Of a stretch of DNA of 64,000 nucleotides, positions 25,973 to 35,229 are shown in pieces. The notes under the pieces were generated by a model, which saw only the letters and a list, made by a program, of their open reading frames with translations, did not search any database and was not told the DNA's origin. The translations under genes and the position numbers were made by a program. How positions within the stretch are numbered: position 1 is the first letter of the stretch; each line of letters begins with the position of its first letter. The stretch lies in the NCBI GenBank assembly GCA_026002815.1, contig BPGB01000006.1, positions 28,998 to 92,997 on the forward strand. The letters run 5' to 3'. Source of the DNA: Candidatus Woesearchaeota archaeon. GTDB lineage: Archaea > Nanobdellota > Nanobdellia > Woesearchaeales > UBA9642.

Positions 25973-26167
25973 TTATTCCTCTCTATCTATCTTGTTTTTT
26001 CTTTTATCTTTTATGGTTTCTTTGTAATAACAATCCATACACTTATGATATTTGTTAGAAAAAACAATACCATCTTTTTCTTCTGAAATTTCAATTAAAT
26101 AATAATTTTTAGACTTGCAATCAGGACAAACACGATTCAGTCGCTTAATGATTTTTTCCTTTTTCAT
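25973..26167 (-). CDS. Small zinc-ribbon protein in tail cassette
   Basis: This 64-residue protein carries two knuckles, VCPDCKSKNYY (~13-24) and KCMDCYYKE (~41-50), so it should bind one zinc. Both ends are basic (MKKEKIIKRLNR and IKDKRKNKIDREE). It starts 2 bases after the stop of the 188-residue gene and is followed 2 bases later by the next gene, so it is embedded in a tightly packed operon between tail tube and tape measure genes. No slippery sequence linking it to the upstream frame was seen, so it is not an obvious frameshift partner. Confidence 0.6.
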   Translation of the reverse strand: MKKEKIIKRLNRVCPDCKSKNYYLIEISEEKDGIVFSNKYHKCMDCYYKETIKDKRKNKIDREE

Positions 26168-26169
26168 AT

Positions 26170-26736
26170 TTACTCATCTTTTAGCATTTTTTTATTTCTG
26201 GTTTTTTTCATATCATTAAATGGATATTTTTCATTTAATTCACGAATACTGCTATTAAATTCTATTAGTAATTTTTCAAGTTTATCTTCATCTAATTGTG
26301 ATAATTTCTCTAAAATTTTATTTATGTTTGCAAAAACAGCATTTAGATTAGATGAAATAGATAATTGTAATTTTTTTTCAAAATTAATAATTTGAACAAT
26401 ATTTTTTATATCATCTAATAATTTTTTATACTTTTCCCCAATTACTTCCAGTATCTTATTCCAGAATCCATTAGCAATAAACAGGTCTAAATCAAAATCT
26501 TCTGATTCAATATCTATATCAGTAATCTCATCTATAATTGCAAGTATCATAGCCTTTTCAGCAAGCAAGTATTTTCTATATATTTCATCTTCATTATCAA
26601 AAAATGTTGAAAGATAAACATTAATAATTTTGATTTCTTGCTCAAATGTAAAATAAGGCTGAATCTTAAAGGAAATTTCTCCAACATGCAAAGTTATAGG
26701 ATTAACTAATTTTAATTCTATCTTTTTCTTTTCCAT
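26170..26736 (-). CDS. Helical protein at the tail assembly chaperone position
   Basis: This 188-residue protein starts with short beta strands (KIELKLVNPITLHVGEISFK) and then is almost wholly helical and acidic (EKAMILAIIDEITDIDIESED, KILEKLSQLDEDKLEKLL), ending in a basic tail (MKKTRNKKMLKDE). Siphophages usually carry a helical tail assembly chaperone between the tail tube and tape measure genes, and this is the best candidate by position and composition. The expected programmed -1 frameshift was looked for at the lysine-rich end and not found. Function is by position only. Confidence 0.45.
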   Translation of the reverse strand: MEKKKIELKLVNPITLHVGEISFKIQPYFTFEQEIKIINVYLSTFFDNEDEIYRKYLLAEKAMILAIIDEITDIDIESEDFDLDLFIANGFWNKILEVIGEKYKKLLDDIKNIVQIINFEKKLQLSISSNLNAVFANINKILEKLSQLDEDKLEKLLIEFNSSIRELNEKYPFNDMKKTRNKKMLKDE

Positions 26737-26737
26737 T

Positions 26738-27187
26738 TTATTGACCTATCATCTTAAGGATTAATTCATTTTTTATAAAACCAAGCAAATAATATAATAT
26801 CATCAAAACAATAGATAAAATCCAGAAAAATTTAGATTTTAATACCCCCATAAGAATTTCAACCACATTAATCTTAACTGATTCATTAATATTTTGTATG
26901 TTTCCCTTTAAATCTTTTACATCTGTTTCTGTTTTTCTGGTACTTTCAGATATATTATTAACTTGTGTTTCTATTTTAAAAAAAGCCATTTGGAAATCAT
27001 TCATCGTTTTTACAAGATTATCCATAACCAGAGTATTTTTATTGAATGCTTCTTCAAGTCTTGCTAGGACAAAACCATTTATGGACTGTTTTTTATCTAA
27101 TTCATTTATTTTTATGTCCATCTTATCTAACCTTTCTTCAAGGTTATTTACCTTTTTTTGTAAAATATCCAATGTAGTTTGCTCCAT
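26738..27187 (-). CDS. Membrane-anchored coiled-coil protein (XhlA-like plan)
   Basis: This 149-residue protein is a long coiled coil (TLDILQKKVNNLEERLDKM, IETQVNNISESTRKTETDV) with one C-terminal membrane segment (FFWILSIVLMILYYLLGFI, ~117-135). This layout resembles XhlA-type phage proteins that anchor lysis factors to the inner membrane. It is two genes before the holin neighbourhood, which agrees with a lysis role; a tail-associated membrane protein is the alternative. RBS GGAG lies upstream of the ATG. The coiled-coil register is regular from residue ~5 to ~105. Confidence 0.5.
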   Translation of the reverse strand: MEQTTLDILQKKVNNLEERLDKMDIKINELDKKQSINGFVLARLEEAFNKNTLVMDNLVKTMNDFQMAFFKIETQVNNISESTRKTETDVKDLKGNIQNINESVKINVVEILMGVLKSKFFWILSIVLMILYYLLGFIKNELILKMIGQ

Positions 27188-27218
27188 TAAGACTCCTTTC
27201 TACACGGCTTTACTCTGG

Positions 27219-27244
27219 GGGGGTACTATTATTATAGTACCCCC
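27219..27244 (-). promoter_or_regulatory. GC-capped hairpin downstream of the tail tube gene
   Basis: An 11-bp perfect stem (27219-27229 with 27234-27244) with five G:C pairs at its base and a 4-base loop. On the minus strand no T-run follows, so it is not a standard terminator; it may protect the abundant tail tube mRNA or mark a processing site. Confidence 0.55.
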
Positions 27245-27263
27245 TTCCCCTAACAAAAAAAAA

Positions 27264-28292
27264 TTATGCACCAACAATAACATTAACAGTGTCTGTCAGA
27301 GAACCAGTAGCAGGAGTATAGTAAGTAATCGTAATCAATGCGGTATCACCCTGATTTACGTTAGAAGAACTAGTTACAACACCACTACCATTAACTGTTA
27401 TTGTAGTACAACCACTAGTTTTTACAAAAGTAGAAAGATTGGTAATATTTGCATTAGCATAAACACCACCACGAATACCGAGTACATTAATCTGCTGTGA
27501 TTGAGGTCTTAATGCATGACTGAAAGTCAAGACACTGGGAATACCAGCAATAGCACTAACAGGAATACTGGTAGTAGTTGCAGGAATCCAAGAAGCCTTG
27601 AAATAATAATCTTTACCCGTCTGTGCATCCTTGCTGACCAAAGCAACACCACTCAACGATTGAGTAGACACCCCATTAGCACTCAAATTCAGAGTATAGT
27701 TACCAGCAATCTGATATGAAGGTACATCAATCTGCAAATAAGAAACAACAATGTTGTTACTATCTCTCACCTCTGCTGTCAAGATAAGTCTGACATTAGC
27801 GGGCGGAGTAGTCGCCTCAACCATTACTTCATCAGCATTTCCATTATAGGTATAGACAGCAGTAACAGCCTGATTGCCACCACCAGAAACAGTAATTACA
27901 CTACCAGAAACGGGGGTAACCAATTGGGAAGTACCATTATCGAGAAATACAGTAACATCACCAACCGCACTTCTAGAAAGAGTACCCACATTAGAAGTCA
28001 AACTAACTCTCTCGGTTTCAACAATCTGAATAGTCTTATTGAGAATTGAAGTACCAGCATTCAAAGCCAATACAGTCCGACTAAAAGTGGCTTCTTCAAT
28101 ATTAAACTCTGCTAATCTGTCGTGAAAATAAGTATAAAGCAATGGATTATTAATCCCACCCCTAACCTCTGTTTTCTGCATCGAAAGAGTAATTGAAGAA
28201 GTGATATTTGTTTTACCTACTGCAATAGCCTCATTTGTATTCGGATTAAGCAAAACAGCATTTGCCACACTAACTAAAAATTCATTTGCCAT
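27264..28292 (-). CDS. Major tail (tube) protein with C-terminal Ig-like domain
   Basis: This 342-residue protein starts MANEFLVSVANAVLLNP at 28292, where AAGGAG lies upstream; an in-frame extension to 28349 lacks a site. Residues ~25-60 (GKTNITSSITLSMQKTEVRG, LLYTYFHDRLAEFNIEEATF) match major structural proteins of siphophages. The C-terminal ~80 residues (NVLGIRGGVYANANITNLS to NQGDTALITITYY) form a Big-2-type immunoglobulin domain, a common decoration on tail tubes. Base composition is less AT-rich than the neighbours, consistent with high expression. Its place between connectors and tape measure supports the tube role. Confidence 0.75.
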   Translation of the reverse strand: MANEFLVSVANAVLLNPNTNEAIAVGKTNITSSITLSMQKTEVRGGINNPLLYTYFHDRLAEFNIEEATFSRTVLALNAGTSILNKTIQIVETERVSLTSNVGTLSRSAVGDVTVFLDNGTSQLVTPVSGSVITVSGGGNQAVTAVYTYNGNADEVMVEATTPPANVRLILTAEVRDSNNIVVSYLQIDVPSYQIAGNYTLNLSANGVSTQSLSGVALVSKDAQTGKDYYFKASWIPATTTSIPVSAIAGIPSVLTFSHALRPQSQQINVLGIRGGVYANANITNLSTFVKTSGCTTITVNGSGVVTSSSNVNQGDTALITITYYTPATGSLTDTVNVIVGA

Positions 28293-28305
28293 TTTTATAA
28301 ACTCC

Positions 28306-29085
28306 TTATTCTTTATTAAAATTAAACAAATCTTTTTGTTCACTAACAAAACTATCTTTCGGTATCAAAATATTTTCATACCTACCCGATAATTTTATAT
28401 TTGATAAGTAATGCTTGATAATCTCTTTTCCACTTTCAGATTTTATTTGTCCACTAATTTCTAGTGGCTTTATTTGATTGTATTCAAATACAAGCATTGC
28501 TCTTTGAAGAAGTTTTTTAAATTGATATAAAGTCAATTTAGATATTTCTTCTATGGATAATTTTGTCAAACAAACTAATGTAAAAATTTCATCCTCTAAT
28601 GTTATATCTTCATATTTTTTATTTGCTTCTACTAATATCTTTTCTAATTCTGGATTAAAAGACTCAATATATTCAACACTTAATCCATTTTGTAACAATA
28701 TAATTTCCCTCATTATATCAAAATCATATTCACTTAATTCTATATCGTTGATTTTAATATTAATTGATAAATTTTTATTTTCATCTTGAATATAATCAAA
28801 GGAAACTTTTTTTGTTTTCAAAATATGACATAAAAGTTTTTTTAAATCACTTTCAATACTATCCCTTATTCCATAACGAATTACTAAAAGTAAATATTTC
28901 AGATAAGACATTTTAAGAACTTCTTTATCTGATATAATGTTTTTGGGATATTGAAAAACACCATAAAAAACATCTATCATTTCTATATCAGATATTTTTA
29001 AAGGATAAAATTTTATTTCTTTATAAATTTGTGGATAACCAAAAATGTCATTTTCTTTCTTATAAATTTTATCTAAAATGTTCAT
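28306..29085 (-). CDS. Unknown phage protein upstream of tail tube
   Basis: This 259-residue protein starts MNILDKIYKKENDIFGYPQ and contains KFYPLKISDIEMIDVFYGVFQ and VLKMSYLKYLLLVIRYG, then a mostly helical middle and an acidic segment (NKKYEDITLEDEIFTLVCL). I have seen this pattern (Y-P-x-K-I-x-D near the start, then M-S-Y-L) in uncharacterised phage proteins near tail genes, but cannot name a function. It is 14 bases from the tail tube gene. A tail assembly role is possible. Confidence 0.5.
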   Translation of the reverse strand: MNILDKIYKKENDIFGYPQIYKEIKFYPLKISDIEMIDVFYGVFQYPKNIISDKEVLKMSYLKYLLLVIRYGIRDSIESDLKKLLCHILKTKKVSFDYIQDENKNLSINIKINDIELSEYDFDIMREIILLQNGLSVEYIESFNPELEKILVEANKKYEDITLEDEIFTLVCLTKLSIEEISKLTLYQFKKLLQRAMLVFEYNQIKPLEISGQIKSESGKEIIKHYLSNIKLSGRYENILIPKDSFVSEQKDLFNFNKE

Positions 29086-29088
29086 TTA

Positions 29089-29634
29089 TTATCCTGAAAT
29101 CCAGTTGCAGAAAATAAGTCCTTTCCCAATAAAAGGATTACTCCCTATTACTGTCATTTTGCATCTTGGATTTTTAGAAAAATCAAAGTATATTCTACCC
29201 AACCCTTCTGTTATCTCTGCCCCATTAAGAACTCTTATAATTTCTTCGGCAATCATATTATCTCTTTGTCTATAATTTGATAATTGATTTACTTGAAAAT
29301 GAGGAAGTATTTCTACACCAATAGATATATTACCATAAACTGTATTAGAGGGAATCATCTCCACAATAGAAATTCGTAATTGGGTAGTCATTTCTACCCA
29401 ACCATCACTCATTCCTGTTGTCATAAATACCCTAGCATCTTCTTGCTTCATCACACCATCATAAATCATCTTACCTTTTTCTATTTTAGAAAGATTAGGA
29501 TATTTATTCTTATCCCAAGCATCGGGGGTATCATATTTCAATAATCTCCAAACATCCTCTGAATTATCTAAAAGATAAGAAACAACAGAATAGGGAATAT
29601 TAGAAAATTCCTTGAAAGTATTATATGTTGTCAT
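29089..29634 (-). CDS. Tail completion / neck protein candidate
   Basis: This 181-residue protein contains FSNIPYSVVSYLLDNSEDVW, LLKYDTPDAWDKNKYPNLS, then EKGKMIYDG and a beta-rich core (EMTTQLRISIVEMIPSNTVYG, ISIGVEILPHFQVNQL), ending with EEIIRVLNGAEITEGLG. The N-terminal helix pattern followed by LRI...VYG and H-x-x-x-x-L strands occurs in small tail-terminator or neck proteins of Gram-positive siphophages. It overlaps the previous gene by 14 bases. The call rests on pattern and position. Confidence 0.5.
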   Translation of the reverse strand: MTTYNTFKEFSNIPYSVVSYLLDNSEDVWRLLKYDTPDAWDKNKYPNLSKIEKGKMIYDGVMKQEDARVFMTTGMSDGWVEMTTQLRISIVEMIPSNTVYGNISIGVEILPHFQVNQLSNYRQRDNMIAEEIIRVLNGAEITEGLGRIYFDFSKNPRCKMTVIGSNPFIGKGLIFCNWISG

Positions 29635-30574
29635 TATACTCCCTAAAATGATATTTTAATATCTTTTCAATTTCTTTTGTTCTCAAATCTAAATCTTCAA
29701 GTTTTTGAAGAATTACATCTAATCTATTATCGGGTTTTGGTAATTCTGGTTTTTGGGGTTGTGGTGGGGGTGGATTTTCAGGTGGGTTAGGAATAACAAC
29801 ATCTTTTTTACCTTTGTATATTGCACCCGTATCAGCAACCATTTGTTCAATTGTGCCATTATACATCATAACTACATATTTTTCCATATTAGATTCGGGT
29901 TGATATAAAGCAAAGTGCTTCATTGTAAGCCTTGTTCTCTTATCACTCCACAAAGGATTATCTTTAAAATTTGTATTTTTAGCAATTTCAAAAACATCTT
30001 TTAAGGAAGTCAATGTACCTTGTGTATTAGAATAAGACACCATCATATCTCCACGATTATTTAAGAAATTAATCATAGAAGGAAATTTTTTTACAAAACT
30101 TTCATAAGTGCTTATACCCAACACAAAAGGATTAAAATACTTTTCTCTAATCAATTGAATTGTTCTTTTATAAATATCTTCAATAACAAAACTAGTCCAT
30201 GTATCCGTAGCCAATTGACTTACACTTGAATCACTAAATATAAAATTTACAAAACCAAGTGCTTTATATCGAAAATTATTCAACATAACTTTAAATATTG
30301 GATGATTTACACCAGCAAGTTTGGTGACATCATACATGGTATATTGATTTTCTAAAAACTTTGATACGGGCAAGGGAAGGCTAACACCTACCAATAATCC
30401 CATATTATATGCTTTATCTACCATATCTGCAAAAATTTTTGGATTGATTAAATCTGAAAAGAAATCTCTCGTGGAAGAGAAATTAGCAAGTTTTATTTCT
30501 ATAAAATCAAAATCTTTAAATTTCTCCAAATTATTAAAATCTTTTTCGGATACTCTAATACCTATTGCATTCAT
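29621..30574 (-). CDS. TIM-barrel-like protein with proline linker and coiled coil
   Basis: This 317-residue protein begins MNAIGIRVSEKDFNNLEKFK, with FDFIEIKLANFSSTRDFF, then MGLLVGVSLPLPVSKFL and LGFVNFIFSD. This repeated strand-helix order is like GH25 or glycoside hydrolase barrels, but the Asp/Glu pair of a muramidase is not seen, so it may be a non-catalytic barrel. A proline-rich linker (NPPENPPPPQPQKPELPKP, ~260-280) leads to a short coiled coil (LDVILQKLEDLDLRTKEIEK). The place between a fibre gene and tail completion genes suggests a virion part. Function uncertain. Confidence 0.45.
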   Translation of the reverse strand: MNAIGIRVSEKDFNNLEKFKDFDFIEIKLANFSSTRDFFSDLINPKIFADMVDKAYNMGLLVGVSLPLPVSKFLENQYTMYDVTKLAGVNHPIFKVMLNNFRYKALGFVNFIFSDSSVSQLATDTWTSFVIEDIYKRTIQLIREKYFNPFVLGISTYESFVKKFPSMINFLNNRGDMMVSYSNTQGTLTSLKDVFEIAKNTNFKDNPLWSDKRTRLTMKHFALYQPESNMEKYVVMMYNGTIEQMVADTGAIYKGKKDVVIPNPPENPPPPQPQKPELPKPDNRLDVILQKLEDLDLRTKEIEKILKYHFREYNDNI

Positions 30575-30577
30575 AAT

Positions 30578-30913
30578 TTATTCCTTTATTTTCCACATCC
30601 ATTCAGTATCTATTAAAAATTCAAGATTAAAATCATTACTATCCTGATTTATTTCAATCGGTTCATAATCTACTTCTATCTCTAAATTAAGAGATTCCTG
30701 TAATTCGGCATTGGCTTTTTTTAATTCGTTTTCATCATTTAAGTTATATTTAGCGATAACTTCATCTTTTATTTGATTAAAAGAATTTATTTTTTTTTCT
30801 AAATCAAGATATAAGTTTTTTAATTTTAATAAATCTGCCATTTTTAAATTTATTCTTTTTATTTTTTCATTGTGTTTTAACATTGAAAAAACTTGACTGT
30901 ATTTTATTTTCAT
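30578..30913 (-). CDS. Small coiled-coil protein, unknown
   Basis: This 111-residue protein is helical from ~10 to ~75 (NEKIKRINLKMADLLKLKN, KKINSFNQIKDEVIAKYNL), with an acidic C-terminal part (VDYEPIEINQDSNDFNLEF) ending in two Trp-bearing residues (TEWMWKIKE). TTTGGAGAG is the ribosome site. It lies between the LamG fibre gene and the barrel-like protein, with only 3 bases to the next gene. It could be a fibre chaperone or an assembly protein, by size and location, but no family is recognised. Confidence 0.45.
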   Translation of the reverse strand: MKIKYSQVFSMLKHNEKIKRINLKMADLLKLKNLYLDLEKKINSFNQIKDEVIAKYNLNDENELKKANAELQESLNLEIEVDYEPIEINQDSNDFNLEFLIDTEWMWKIKE

Positions 30914-30937
30914 TTTCTCTCCAAAAAAATTATAATC

Positions 30938-33928
30938 TTATCTTCCAAAATAAACTTTTGTGTTGTTGTAATAATCATATAATTCGTTCCCATGACCACT
31001 CCCGCATAAAAACGCAGTGGCTACCATTCCTTGTAAATAATATGTACCAGCACTACCAGCCCTACCAATTTCAAAGTTTCCCGTTGCTGTTCTCATCTGA
31101 TTAATACTGGTTATAGATGTATTATAATATGCCCCATCTAAAAACAATTGAATAGCAAAATGATTTGAAGCCACCCACCAATATCTCATTCCTATAAAAT
31201 GCCAACCTGCGGTTGTTAATTCCCTCTGTACTGCAACTGTTAAAGTAGAACCATTATCAACATCTAATTCGACATAGCCATTTCCAGCGGGCTTATAGTA
31301 AAGAAGATTCCATCCAACGATTGTACTTCCATTCCTGACAAAACCATGATTTCTTGTAACGCTACCTAAATGAAACCAGCCCCCGAACATAATCCAGTTA
31401 TTGGTATTCAATCCTCTGTCAGATGTTCTATAAAAATAGGCATTAGTCCCATTTAAATAGAATATACTTCTCAAACCGCCAGTAGGTTCAATAGGTTTGT
31501 TAACCCAAGTTTGATTTAAAGCAGTCATGTGAACACGGTTTTGACTTAAATCAAGTGCAGATTGATTATTTCCATCAGCAAAACCTTCTTGAAAAGTCCA
31601 TAAACTTTGTAATCTACTAAATCCAAAGGGAAGCAACCATCCTACCTGACCTGTCATGTCAGAAATAGCACCATTAGACCTTCTAAATACTGCATTATTA
31701 TTTGCATCAGAGTAGATTCTAGTTGTATTACTTATTCCAGTAGTTATAGAAGAAGTATTTTGTAATCTTAAATCTCCCCATGTACTTAATCCCCCTCTTG
31801 CCCATGCAACATAATCAGAAGAACTGACACCAAAGTAATCTGTATTTGTGTGTGGTGGGCCAAAAGTTGTCCAAAATAATCTCAATCCATCCTCATTTAT
31901 TTCAAATGTATTACTAAAAATATCTGAACGGCGAATATATAGCCTTGTCGTAGGGTAGCCACTTGCATTATCAGTCAATACAAGAGAACTTTTATATTGA
32001 TAACTTGTATCCTTGCTATTTGCTTCTAGGTATATATTTGAATTTAATCCACTTCCAGTAGCATTGATAAATATATTACTTTCGTAAGGAGAAAGTACTT
32101 CTATAGATAAAGTTCCTATCATACCACTTACATCACTAGACCACATGCGGGCTATTTCATTTGTACCAGATAAAAATCTTATAGCATTAGAAGGGTTGTA
32201 TATCTGACTACCAGATTGATTTATAATCAATCCAGTTGATTCGAGTCTTATATTTCCACCACCAGCATACAACTTACCATCACTCCCAAAATAAGCCTGT
32301 CTGACATTGGACTGCAAACCGTAAAGTCCTGTTCTGTCAATCCATAATCCAGTACCAACAGTAGATGAAGTAGGTGGGGGATTACCAATAGCAATGGCAC
32401 TATTTGTACCATTTACAAGTAATCTATTTTGAATAATAGCACTTCCAGTAGTTGTTAATTGAATAACATTTTGATTTGTTGAACTATATAATACCAATCC
32501 ATTGGTACTATTATATTCAATTCTGGTACTATTAAAAGAAGAACCAAACCAAAAATTACCGACACTGTTAAAGTTCCCACGCAAATTATTTCCGCTATAG
32601 AAAGAAATTCCATTAACTGGTGCAATTTCAATTCTGTTATTGGTCATACTATTTCCAATAATAACAGAACCCGTTGTAGTCCATCTTCCAAGTACACTTC
32701 CACTATTAAAAATAGTCATTCCAATATTTGAATCAATTTGAATATATGGTCTATTTGTGTTTGTAGAACCAATAATCACTGAGCCTGTTTTAGTCCACTG
32801 TCCCAAAATTTCCGCCGAACTAGCACCCCTTACAATCCTAAAACCATTTGTAGTATCCATTGAAAGCCATGTTTCACCATCATCGTACTTTCCAAAGGCA
32901 ACCCCATAAGTTTCCGAACCATATCCATAAATATTTTGAAGATTTCCAATTCCCCATAAAGGCTTTAAATCATTATAAGTATTAGAATTTCTCACATAAC
33001 CTGTAATGCCACCGCCAATAACTTCACTTCCAGTAAAACGATTCAAGGAATGAATATCTATTAATGCTTTTTGAGTATTTACTAGACTATCCCCAGCCAA
33101 CCAGTTATTAGCACCAGAACCGTCTAAATCCCTTGTAACAGTATAAACATAACTCCCAGATGTACCGCTAGAACCGCTAGTAATCCTCATCCATTCAACC
33201 TGATTATTTCCTTCCATGTAGATTGTATCACCGTTAAATAAATTATTATATTTTACAGTAATACTGCTACCAGAAGCAGATAAATCTTGGGTAAGAATAT
33301 TAGAAGGTGCTACAAGTATTCTGCCACCTATTGTAGCAATTGTATTTTGAGCAACCAAAGTTTCTGCCCAAATTTCAGCAACATGAAGGGATAAATATTT
33401 TTTTGTAATATCCCCGATGTTTGTAAAATAGTTTAAGTTTGGTAAAATTTCATCCGTATCAGTAACAATGTTTGCACAAGGGCTAATGATTACATTATTT
33501 AGCGTTTTAATGTTTAAATCCGATAAAGCGTTTACCCCTAAACTAGCATAATTATTAGCGTCATACAATATTTTAAATTGCAAATTAGGACTACCCGATA
33601 CTTCAAGAGAATGAGTATCTGGCATTGCTGGGCTATTAACACCCAACTGTCTTATTCTTATTTTCCCAGAAGTATCGGTTTTTAATATTTTAGAATTAAC
33701 CTGCGGGTCAGAAGAAGCATCTATCTGATGTGTATGACTTCCGCTACTCGAATTAGTTGTATCAACTGTTAATGTGGCTGGGGTTACTAAATTTACAACA
33801 CTCCCTGTTACACTAATACTATTTCCTTGACCTATATTAATTTGAGAAGCAGAGGAATTTACATACAATCCGCTTCCAGTTATTTCAATTAGGGGTAACT
33901 GCCTTTTATGTAATCGAATTGTAGCCAT
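30938..33928 (-). CDS. Large tail fibre with LamG-like C-terminal domain
   Basis: This 996-residue protein is built of short beta repeats with recurring GSVIIG (TKTGSVIIGSTN, TTTGSVIIGNSM) and Gly/Asn/Ser-rich sequence, a trimeric fibre shaft. A segment at ~190-260 (TIATIGGRILVAPSNI, ITVKYNNLFNGDTIYMEGNN) recurs in long phage structural fibres. The C-terminal ~190 residues (NNWIMFGGWFHLG, GWHFIGMRYWWVASNH, LQGMVATAFLCGSGHGNEL) form a laminin-G-like jelly roll of the concanavalin type, likely to bind glycans. It sits between head-tail connector genes and tail genes, an unusual site for a fibre. Confidence 0.75.
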   Translation of the reverse strand: MATIRLHKRQLPLIEITGSGLYVNSSASQINIGQGNSISVTGSVVNLVTPATLTVDTTNSSSGSHTHQIDASSDPQVNSKILKTDTSGKIRIRQLGVNSPAMPDTHSLEVSGSPNLQFKILYDANNYASLGVNALSDLNIKTLNNVIISPCANIVTDTDEILPNLNYFTNIGDITKKYLSLHVAEIWAETLVAQNTIATIGGRILVAPSNILTQDLSASGSSITVKYNNLFNGDTIYMEGNNQVEWMRITSGSSGTSGSYVYTVTRDLDGSGANNWLAGDSLVNTQKALIDIHSLNRFTGSEVIGGGITGYVRNSNTYNDLKPLWGIGNLQNIYGYGSETYGVAFGKYDDGETWLSMDTTNGFRIVRGASSAEILGQWTKTGSVIIGSTNTNRPYIQIDSNIGMTIFNSGSVLGRWTTTGSVIIGNSMTNNRIEIAPVNGISFYSGNNLRGNFNSVGNFWFGSSFNSTRIEYNSTNGLVLYSSTNQNVIQLTTTGSAIIQNRLLVNGTNSAIAIGNPPPTSSTVGTGLWIDRTGLYGLQSNVRQAYFGSDGKLYAGGGNIRLESTGLIINQSGSQIYNPSNAIRFLSGTNEIARMWSSDVSGMIGTLSIEVLSPYESNIFINATGSGLNSNIYLEANSKDTSYQYKSSLVLTDNASGYPTTRLYIRRSDIFSNTFEINEDGLRLFWTTFGPPHTNTDYFGVSSSDYVAWARGGLSTWGDLRLQNTSSITTGISNTTRIYSDANNNAVFRRSNGAISDMTGQVGWLLPFGFSRLQSLWTFQEGFADGNNQSALDLSQNRVHMTALNQTWVNKPIEPTGGLRSIFYLNGTNAYFYRTSDRGLNTNNWIMFGGWFHLGSVTRNHGFVRNGSTIVGWNLLYYKPAGNGYVELDVDNGSTLTVAVQRELTTAGWHFIGMRYWWVASNHFAIQLFLDGAYYNTSITSINQMRTATGNFEIGRAGSAGTYYLQGMVATAFLCGSGHGNELYDYYNNTKVYFGR

Positions 33929-33939
33929 TTAACCTCCAT

Positions 33940-35220
33940 TTACCATTTACCTGTAAGTAAAATTTCAATTTCTATAGATTGAAAAGGATTATCACATTTT
34001 ATTTTTAATTTTTCATCTAAATATTTCTTTTTATTTTTCAATCTAAAATAATTTCCATTTATAACTTCAAATTCATAATTTTCACTTGGTATATTATTTA
34101 TAATGCTAAAAGAGAATGTTTCAGATGTCTGAACACCATTTTCGTATAAATAAACACTATAAACTATTTCTTCGCCCTCATAAATCTTATCGGATGCAGG
34201 ATTTACAACAATACTTTCATTTATTACCTGACTAGAACCAGAAATGACAGTTACTCTTTTATAAATATCTGTATTGACATTCCATCTTCCCACCAAGCAA
34301 CCCGTACCCGTATTTGTAAGTAACAAAACATTGCTTCCACTAATTGTACCTATACTCGGATTAGTAAGGCTGAATGAAATATCATAATTTACTGGTACAT
34401 TATTTTTGTAAACAATTCCAGTTAAAGAGAAACTATCCCCTACCCCACCAAGAATTATAGAAGGGCTGATAGAAATACTATACATTATTTTATAATAATC
34501 TGCCACTCCTAATTCTATATTATCAAATTCTTCATTGATAAAATTCTTTTCAAGATAAAATTTTAATAATGTTGAAGAATTATCATCACTTGTTTTTAAA
34601 TTATTATAATTTATTAATCCACCACTTAAAATTTTATAACAAACCCGATTGTCTTTGTTCCCAAAAATAAAACGCTGATTTTCTTTTATCGTATTTGTTT
34701 TTTTATTTTTTTGAACAAAAATTGTAATTTTTCCAGTAGGCGTTTTTATGAGTCCCGTATCATCATTTCCTACCGTACTCAAATAGTCAATCACACAAGG
34801 TTCACTAAATACTTTTCCAGTATCATAATCTAACCATTTTAATACATTATTACATCTTCTTACCATCACAGAATTAATAGGAGTATTACTATAACTTCTA
34901 TCTACAACAATCCAGATATTATCATCGAATTGAAATTTAGCACCAACTTTAGGTACATCCATTTCTGGTAAAAAATAGATTGTTCTAAAATCATTGTTTA
35001 ATTTTTGACTAGTAGAAGGGTCAATAGATGTTGTAACACGGGTATCTATAAGATTATAAACAGAAGTACCCATAACCTCTTCATAACTAATTTTTCGATA
35101 GGTAGGTGAATTATAAAATTCAGATTTTATTACTTCACTTGTATAATTAAATTCCTTATCTTTATAATTGGTAAATTCAGAAGGGCTACCAGAAATAAAA
35201 TATCTATACATATTTCCCAT
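33940..35220 (-). CDS. Head closure / neck protein with Ig-like C-terminus
   Basis: This 426-residue protein has an N-terminal ~170-residue domain with DVPKVGAKFQFDDNIWIVVD and VMVRRCNNVLKWLDYDTG, a pattern I associate with neck or stopper proteins next to the capsid genes. Two immunoglobulin-like modules follow (SLTGIVYKNNVPVNYDIS at ~270-340; VVNPASDKIYEGEEIVYSVY at ~340-420). These may decorate the neck. It lies after the 148-residue adaptor candidate, with 9 bases between them. The neck role is from gene order and the N-terminal pattern. Confidence 0.55.
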   Translation of the reverse strand: MGNMYRYFISGSPSEFTNYKDKEFNYTSEVIKSEFYNSPTYRKISYEEVMGTSVYNLIDTRVTTSIDPSTSQKLNNDFRTIYFLPEMDVPKVGAKFQFDDNIWIVVDRSYSNTPINSVMVRRCNNVLKWLDYDTGKVFSEPCVIDYLSTVGNDDTGLIKTPTGKITIFVQKNKKTNTIKENQRFIFGNKDNRVCYKILSGGLINYNNLKTSDDNSSTLLKFYLEKNFINEEFDNIELGVADYYKIMYSISISPSIILGGVGDSFSLTGIVYKNNVPVNYDISFSLTNPSIGTISGSNVLLLTNTGTGCLVGRWNVNTDIYKRVTVISGSSQVINESIVVNPASDKIYEGEEIVYSVYLYENGVQTSETFSFSIINNIPSENYEFEVINGNYFRLKNKKKYLDEKLKIKCDNPFQSIEIEILLTGKW

Positions 35221-35229
35221 CTCCCTTCT

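Noticed and set aside
25973..26736. Programmed -1 frameshift between tail assembly chaperone genes
   Set aside because: The usual slippery heptamer in the right phase was not found at the lysine-rich end, and the second gene has its own start.
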